This document shows, piece after piece, positions 26,201-35,200 of a stretch of DNA of 64,000 bases. Origin of the DNA: Actinostola sp. cb2023 (lineage: Eukaryota > Cnidaria > Anthozoa > Actiniaria > Actinostolidae); contig JAUJYZ010000914.1 in NCBI GenBank assembly GCA_033675265.1, positions 186,001 to 250,000 of the forward strand. Reading direction: 5' to 3'. A model generated the notes under the pieces. That model was not told the origin of the DNA. It ran no database searches and saw nothing but the letters and a program-made list of their open reading frames with translations. A program made the position numbers and the translations under genes. Position 1 is the first letter of the stretch, and every line of letters begins with the position of its first letter.

Positions 26201-29200
26201 TGTGTATCAGTACATTATTATAAGAGAATGTATCATTGTGGATAATGTCAATAAAATCATTATTATAAGGTCAGAGAAGGGTTAATTTTGAAATGGCTAT
26301 AACTCACTCAGACGATTTTATAGAGGATTTTACATGTATGTTATCTTTATTATCTTATAAGAAATCTCTTTGGATAGCACTTTACGAAAAAATGTATTAT
26401 TCTTATTGATTTTACTGTCATTATCCACATACATTCTCTAATACTAATGTACTTATACACAGCTTGGGATATTTGTGCTTGTTCTCATTACCTGCATAGG
26501 AGGTGGTGTCAGGTGGTCTCCCATCAATAACTCCTCCTCAAATGACGTAGAATGTTGTAGTTTTAACTTGTGGTAATCATCATAATCAAAGTCATCATTG
26601 ATATCCTCAGTCAAAGAAAACAATGGATGTTCTGTCTCATCTTCACTGTCGCTTTCCTCTTCTCTCTTTAACATTACACTTGGATTGTTTATTAAGGTTG
26701 ATTCTTCTTGATAATCGCTGTTCTGTTTCTCATCATTACTACTGTCACTCATTATAGTTGATTGATCTTTTTCCTCCGTTGCCTCAGTATTTGGATTGTA
26801 AATCGTTTTCTCTTTTGATTTTTCAGAATTAATCTCACTAATGTCAAATTCCACTTGCGGCAGTGGATTTCTCCAATATAAAAAAGAGTTAAAATATTTT
26901 TCATCAACATCATCATCCAGGTCTGTTGTTGGGCAGTGAATACACTTCCCCAGTTCCCTTGTACAGCTGTGAGGCTTATGACAGCATTGTTCAGCTTGTA
27001 CTATATTCTTGTCTTCACCATTAGTATTCTTGGTAGAGCTTTGTTCATGTTCTGTATGTAGTTCAGGTGGTGAGATGTAACCAGAGTCTGTTGTATTGGC
27101 CTCTGGTGACGATCCTCGTTCTCGTTGATCTTTTTCTTTCTCTTGTGCACTAACCAGACAGACAATAATAATAAATAAATTATTAATAATTATTGTTATG
27201 GGTTTGATAGCTTGTTCTAATCAATGACTATGAAAACTGTGGGGAAACAACTCTTATAGAAGTTAAACTGATATGAAGCTTATTATTTTTCTTTTGAAAA
27301 TCTATTACTGACATACATGTATGAGATGGTTCAGTATTTTGCGATTTCGCATTTTGTAGTTATAAAGGTGTGAATTTGTGATATGCTAATTAGGTGACAT
27401 CAACGCAGGCATTTGCCGTAACTTTTTTATATTGTTTTTCAAGTATCACTCTTTTCTGAAATAGAAAGAACGTTTAACATCATTTATATTTGTAAGTAGT
27501 GCTTTGAGTACCAGAAAGATCGCTTTATAAATTATTATTATTATTGTAAGTTGTAGAAAACATTTTGCCAGATTAAAAATGTAAGCAATTTGTAAGGAAT
27601 AAATGAATCCTTCTTTGACATCACCGACTTAGCATATTACGATTTCAAACCTTCATAACTCGCAAATACAAAGCTCAAATCACAAAATACTGAACCATCC
27701 TACTATTCACTTCATACATGTATGTAATCGATTTTCAAAACAACAAAATAAGTCTGATATGCACTTTATTATTAACCCTGAATAGCTGTAAGACTAAGAA
27801 ACTGGGCCTAGGATTTCATATACCAAACATGTCTATGTTATCAATTAAAGGAGCACTCTCACAGGTAATGCATTGCGCGCCGTGTTATTGTTTACATACG
27901 GGATACTACTTAGATTTGACAAGAACGCACGTGAAAAGTACACGTGAAAAGTTCGCCTTTCGAATTCCGATACGGATCAGCAATGGCAAGTCCGTAGTTC
28001 TCCAGAGAAACTCTTCCTTCTCGTGGTTCAAGGCGCGCAATGCATTATCTGTGAGTGCTCCTTTAATAGTGAAAATACTGCTGCTATTGGACCTTACTTC
28101 TGTGTTGTTGCAGTATTTTCTGTTGATTCTGCCTCAGTACGAGTAGGTGAGTGTGGATCACATTGTTCAGACTGGGGCACAGGACAAAGTGCACCATTTT
28201 CATCAATGTAAAACCCACTCCTTTCTGGGTCTGCAAATGTTGAAATAAAAGGACCAAGGTTCTGATATGCAGCCATCTGAACCTACAAGTATTAACGCAC
28301 ATGTATACATTTCAATTGTGGAAATAAAATGGTACAATTAAAATACATAGACTGGACTCTAGTAATTGGGTATCCTGTTGCAATAGAAGGGAAGAGGAAG
28401 GTCTGGGATGAGGTATAATGATAGAGTTAGAGATGCCAAGAGGTCAAAAAATGAAAAGTGTTTGACTGAATTCATGGGCCCAATGCATATCTGGGGGTTA
28501 TATGCGTAATACTATGGGGTGCATGTGGTCAGTGGGTGACTCATTTACAACATGGAGGAAATAGGTCGAGGTGGATGGTACATGTACATTCAAATAACAC
28601 CAACTATTCTCTATTGACTGTGTCAGCACCATGTCAACTGTTTGAAGAATACAGCAATTTAACAATGCATGGCAGCCTACTGCATTTAATAAACTTGTAC
28701 ATTACATTAAACTTACCCATCTAGACTTGTCACAAAGGAGGTTGACAAACACATCAGCAAGATCTGATGTTCTTACATCTTCAGCGCAAGATGAAGACAC
28801 ACTCATAAATGACTCAGCACAGGACTGAAATTAGAATTCATGAACTATTAAAAGTGTAAGCACTGTATAAACCTCTCATTTTAATCTCAATCTGACATAT
28901 TTATATAATCGTATCCATTTTGTAAGTGCTGAATCAGTGAATTTTTCATTTTACATGTATCAGGACCTCCCAGTCAGTAAATACATGTAACCTAAAATGT
29001 ATATTTAATATATACAATTATCAATGAAATATATTGTTACTAGTTACATTGACTGTGTTCATAGAATCATACCTTTCTGACTCCCCAAACACCATCTTGG
29101 CAAAGCCGAAAGAACACTGGTAACTGTTGAATGAAGAAACGCAAATGAAGCACACTTGTAAATTTATGTAATATTGACCTCAATTAGACCATAGCTAGAG

Positions 29201-32200
29201 GGACAGTACACATGATTTACATGTACATGTACATGTAGTATATTGTTAAAACATTTTACCTGTGATACTACAATCCTTACTACATGTACACGTAGTTACA
29301 CAGGGCTTATGGTAGGATGCGGAAAAAAAGTTAAAATTATGCGGGATTTTTTGGCGAATTATGCGGGGGAAATCGCAAATTATGCGGGAAATTATGTGGG
29401 AAATTATGTGGGATGATGTCATACATTTTTTAGCAGAAATAAAATTGTTTTATCGTCGTGTTTCACTTGAAACAAGCTTATATTGCTTCAAATTAGAGGC
29501 AATTTCTCTTGCATGCTTCATTCCTGTCCTTTTGAAACTGAATTGAAACTTGAAATGAACGACTCCTTCAATTTGATCATAAAGATGTAAGGGCTGTTTC
29601 CGACCAATCAGAGAGCCGTTCTCACGATAATTTGCATATTCTCAGTTTTCTTTCGTAACATGATATTTATAAAGGGCCAAAATAAAAATCCGGTAGTTGA
29701 GTATTAGAGAAAGGTTGATTGTCTCAAATTTTCAAATCTATGTACAAGAATTCTACAGTAAACGTCAACTGAACCTAAGTATTCCGTACAAGATTGCACG
29801 TGGGTATTGATTTACTCGATCTCGAGCTGAAACATTTATCGTTTCGTGACGTTGCCGTTTAATTTCCTCTGTTGATTCTCTTACCACATAATTATCCATG
29901 TTTTTAAACCATAACTCGCAAAACGCTATGAAGGAACTTGATCTCAAGAGAATTCATGTTTTCCTGCAGAAAAAGGAGTATCGAATGGTCACAAGACAAG
30001 GCATATTTTTGCAAGCCGGAGATACTTTTTCACCGATTTCCTTTCTTTTCAAAATTCGAGAATCTGAGACGACTTTTTGCAAAAAACAAGACTTAATAAA
30101 GAGACCCATGAATTTTGACCGAAATTTTGCGAGACTCTGACTTGCTGCGGGGACCATTCGACACCCCTAGAAAATTAACGTAAACACAGACACGTTCTAT
30201 CGAAAATTAGACAACAAGCGCGCGCGGTTTTCAACCTAGAACGCATTGTCATTCCCGTTGTGAATCGTCCATTTGATTGCTCAATGTTTGACGATTTGGG
30301 AAGGAAATCTAATGAGAAGAATCTTTGAGAAATAGTGAAAATAGATACCTGTTTTATGATTTTCTACAAATTTTTCCAAATTATGTGGGATTATGCGGTA
30401 ATTGCCGGTTTATGCGAATTATGCGGAGCAAGCCAAATTATGCGGTTCCGCATCCACGCATCCTTCCATAAGCCCTGTATAATCCTTACTAATTACAGTT
30501 GTAACTCCTTACCAGTCTATCAATACTATAATCCTTACTAGTTACAGTTGTTTTAACCTCTTACCAGTCTTTCAGTTGTAAGATCTGGTCCAACTACATT
30601 ACAAATCTCTCCAAATGTTGAAGCACAAACCTGCATAAAAATATCAAAGAACTTAGCTAATTATCATCATAACTGTAACTACAGGTACAGAGTTCCTACC
30701 ATTCTTAAAGATACATAACATAAGAGGAGGAGGAGGAGGAGGAGGAGGAGGAGGAGGAGGAGGAGGAGGAGGAGGAGGAGGAGGAGGAGGAGGAGGAGGA
30801 GGAGGAAGAGGAGGAGGAGGAGGAGGAGGAGGAAGAGGAGGAGGAGGCGGAGGAGGAGGCGGAGGAGGAGGAGGAGGAGGAGGAGTGATTTACAAAGTGC
30901 ACATGTACATATATCACATACAGTCATTTGCAAAAATTCTGGCCGCTGCGAAATATCAATATATCAATATATCGGGTGCATTATGGGTAATTAAATAATC
31001 GAAAATTCCCCTTAAAGCGGGCTAACGCCAGCAAAGTTGGTAGAAATATTTAGTATAATGTTTATTTTAGTCCTAGGTTTGTTGTTTGTAAGTTTTGCTT
31101 CATTTAATAAGTTAGGAAACTCAAAATAGTATTATTTAATTACCCATAATGCACCCGATATATTGATATATTGATATATCGTGGCGGCCAGAATTTTTGC
31201 AAATGACTGTATATCACGTTCTACACTGTAGACTGATTGCACTCTTTACACTCATCTGTGGTTGCTCAACTAGCAACTTATCCATGTGTACTTTATACAA
31301 TTAGTTAGAAATGCTCAGTAAATTGTCAGTTCATCTCAAACATTACTTGCCTAGATGGTTGTTAACCTACCTTTCTAACATGAAACAATGTGTCTGAGCA
31401 CAGTACTTCAAACCTTGGTACAAAGTACTTCTCAGTGATCCCTGCACCAACTAATGGTGCCATCTTACTCATTAGCTGTGGAGACATAATCATCATCATC
31501 ATAATTAATAATAACAACATGTACATGTATGTATTTACAGCTATTTCAAAAAAACCTTGATACTCAATACTGCATACTAAATAGTGTATTCCAAGACCAA
31601 AATGCATTTTGGGTCTCATGTAATATTGTCTAAAGTAAATAATCATTTATTTTATTTTTAGTGCATTCCATCAGAAAGAAAATACTAGCTCCATATAGTG
31701 AGCAAATTGCTGTGTACCGTATTTCCAATTTGAAGTTTTAGAGGGGGCGTTTATTCAGGGCCTCTGATATGGTGTGGGGGAAAAACGGAAATTGTGTGGA
31801 AAAAAACAGGAAATTGTGCGGGGAAAAAAAGGGAAATTATGTGGAAAATTATGCGATTTTTCCAATGGTTATTTTTAATAAAGGAATATAATATTATTTT
31901 GTTTAGGGACCGTCGACATATTCACCTTTCCCCGCTTAACGTCCACTGGACGTTTAGGTCAGACCCCCCCCCCCCCCCCCCCCCCTCCCCCCCTCCTTAA
32001 CGTCCACCTGGAATTTCCTGTTTTTCGTATTGAAAATGCGTGGGAATGGTTTTGCATTCGGCAACATTACTCAAAACAATCGGTAACAAACAACAGTCCA
32101 AGGTTCTTTATACCGCTGGAAAATCCTCAAAACTGCCCACATTCCATTTTCATTCTCCTTAATAACAAGCATTCTCGTACCCAAGCCACCACAAAAAGAG

Positions 32201-35200
32201 GTGGTCATCCAAGATTTTCGATAGTTTTTATGTACTATATACAATATGAAGATATGAGCGGCCGATCTGTATGGAATTTACAAGCTCGAGCCGTAGGCGA
32301 GAGTTGTAAATCCCATACAGATCGGACGCGAATATTGTATATTACTTATCGAATCCAACGATGTATAAGTGGATGTTTTACTATAATTCAAGTTAAAGTT
32401 GAATGCAAATGAGGACGAATCTCTTGCCGATTTACAGATGTCTGCTACGCTTATGATTTCTATTGTATTTCCCTCATTAATTATTGATGAATTCGATAAC
32501 AGAATCTATTTATATAACACCGAAGTTTGTTAGAACGGACCACCAGTTTGTTCGTTTTATCTTTGCTTTCTTTTTGATTTCAACATGAAGTAAACAAATT
32601 TTTTTTTTTTACAAAAATGCCCCACACTAATGCCCAATTTTTTTCCTGCCTTACCCCCTCCCCCCCTAAACGTCCAGTGGACGTTAAGCGGGGAAAGGTG
32701 AATATGTCGACGGCCCCTTATTATAAAATGCTCTTTCTTTTTAAGCATATTTATGATTCAGTCAAAAAAAATCTGCCTTTTTCCAGTGCAATTTTTCCAT
32801 GCGCCATTATATAACTCGGTCATTCCACAGGAAGCCCAAATAACTAGTGCCAGGCCTCCAAGACAATCTACGCATAGAACGCCTGGTACATTCTAGTACT
32901 TATACACCTCTCGAACGTGTTGTAGAGGGTTTCTAAGGTGTTTTCAAAGGAAAATCACTCTGAAATAACGGTTAACTGTCAATGAAAGTTTAAATAAACC
33001 GAATATTTGCTTTGGATTTGTTCATATTGTGCTATTTTTCATGAATTATGCGGCTATTGGCCCTGTTTATAAGAGGGAGGCCATCAACAATACGATGAAA
33101 AACATAAGCGGTAATGAGTCAGTTGTAGACATTTAAAGAATAAAAACAGGAATCTCTCAATGTCAGTGTTTGTTTTTCGTGTCTATTCTAATAAATGCCC
33201 CCTTTGAGTGGGTGTCTCTAATAAATGCCCCTCTATGGGGGGGAGGCAATCTCTGGAGGCGTATATTAACGGTTTTTCTCCTGAAGGGGGGCGTTTATTG
33301 GAGGGAGGCGTTTATTGGAGGCTGGGCGTTTATTTGAGGAAATACGGTACAATGCCCTTTGGTATCGGAATGCACTATTCAGTATGCAGTATTCAGTATT
33401 TTAAACATTTTTTTGAAATAGCTGTATACAGGATAAATGCATCAGTTACGTAACTTACTGCTAACAATGCAAGTCCTGTCAATACTACTGACAACAAAAT
33501 AACTAACTAAAATTACCTTTAAAACTTAATAGAAACCATAACCTTAGTACTTACAGTCACAGCTTCTGAACGATAGTCATCACTGCTATCGCCTGCTGTC
33601 AGCTGCATTAACACTGGACAGATTTGGTCCTCCACATCAGCTATAAACAAGTACACAAAATATCAGCTCTACAAAATATGTACATTTAGCACTTACATGT
33701 ACATGTAGGGCGCTTATTATATTTTATATCATTCAAACAATAATATTAATAATTCTGAGTGACTGTATATTTAGCTTGTTATTTCTATGTAACTATATTT
33801 AGTATACTTGATAATGACATCGGAAGATGTTGAAACGTCGTATTTAATCACGATTTTTGGAATTGAATATACATTGTATATGTATAATAGAAATCATAAG
33901 AGATCTGTAATTAGCCACGGCTGGCTCCCAGTCTGGTCTTGTACAGCTGGTAGAGCATACATGTATGTCATCAGTACCAAAGGTCATGGGTTCAAATCCC
34001 ATTGGGTCAGATACTTTTTCTCCTTTCTTTTATAATGCTCAAGTTCAAGTTGAGAACTAAGTTGAGAACTAAAGAAGTTCACGCTCAGAACTAATGAAGT
34101 ATGTTTATGGGTATTCAACTTTCCCTTCATTTCTACAGTGTATCATTGGATTTGCTATTAAAGTGAATTACAAAATTTGTGTCCTTTTTGTCTCAGATCT
34201 ACAGGTACATAAATGTACGAAAAGGCCACTCATTTTATGGGGCACATTACACACCAGTGCTGTGTACATGAACCATATGAAGGGGTCCCTGCAAGAACGG
34301 AGTAAGTGACTTGTGGTCAGAACCCAAATTCTCCTCTTAAATTCAAAGAATCTCGTGGAGAATTTAGATTTTGATCAAAGATCACTTAATACGTTGTTCT
34401 TGCAGGGAGCCCTTCATATGTAATTACGTCAAAGTTTAATATTGACTTACTTCTTTCTACAAGCTCGTGTTTGAGTAGCTCTAAGAGGACATGTTGACTA
34501 GTTTTTCTGACTTGGTTATTGGAGTCCATGAGGTATCGTAGTATGATGTACAGGATGTATTGAGGTACTGCTTCCATTAATGAGTAATGTTCATAACAAA
34601 ATAAAGCCACATGTGGGATTTGCTCCATTAACTCTACTCTCACACATGGTTCTGTAGGGAAATAAGCAAAACTGTACATTAGAACTGCTACTAAACGTTG
34701 ATACAATAATTTATACATGTGTACAGTGTACATGATTGTGTAGTCTACATACATGTACATGCATTTTACATTGACACTGTCTATGTACATTATGTACATG
34801 TATATAGCTAATTGCATAATCGTTGTCGGGTTGAAAATCATAAAACATAGAAGCTGAGACCACAAAGATGGATGGGAAATCAGTTCATGAGCTACATTAC
34901 ATACAGATATATTCAATGTTTCTCGTAGTTTTGAAGGTCTGGATAAAAAGGTCGATGATTTGACAGTGTTATTTGAGAGTTTTAATTCCGAGGGAAAGGG
35001 GACTGGGGCAAGGAGGGAGGGGAGGAGGAAAGGAGGGGGAGGGGGATTGAATGTCGCATGTTTACCGAACCAAAGCTCGGTAAAGTCTCTGATTGGCTGA
35101 AGTTCCTATTACTGGCATAGCTATAGCAACTATCTTTTAGATCGCTTCATCTGGGTTTTGTTCCAGCATAATGAATACGGTAATGAAATTGTATGTGATT

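Larger units (their letters stand above)
31756..33065. mobile_element. Nested element C, CAGGGCC ends
   Basis: CAGGGCC at 31756 and GGCCCTG ending at 33065. Beyond the tips the arms are rich in AAATTATGTGG and AATTATGCGG steps, as in 29301-30477, so the two are probably related. Flanks TTTATT and TTTATA may be a worn target duplication. Confidence 0.65.
31715..33349. mobile_element. Nested element B, TACCGTATTTCC ends
   Basis: TACCGTATTTCC at the left end and GGAAATACGGTA at the right. The inside edges carry GGGGGCGTTTATT steps; the right edge has several in tandem (33200-33335). A fragment with the same logic lies at 24280-24450. Confidence 0.8.
31538..33424. mobile_element. Outermost of five nested elements (A)
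   Basis: TA-flanked, terminal repeats CAGCTATTTCAAAAAAA. Arms of about 75 bp carry ACTGCATACT and AATAGTG. The arms stop at 31714 and 33350, where element B begins. Lies in PPP4R1 intron 6. Confidence 0.82.

Noticed and set aside
30679..30933. Poly-Leu and poly-Ser proteins
   Set aside because: They are translations of the (GGA)n microsatellite.
33935..34020. A functional tRNA gene on the plus strand
   Set aside because: B box and T arm look good but the acceptor stem does not pair and the spacing is irregular.
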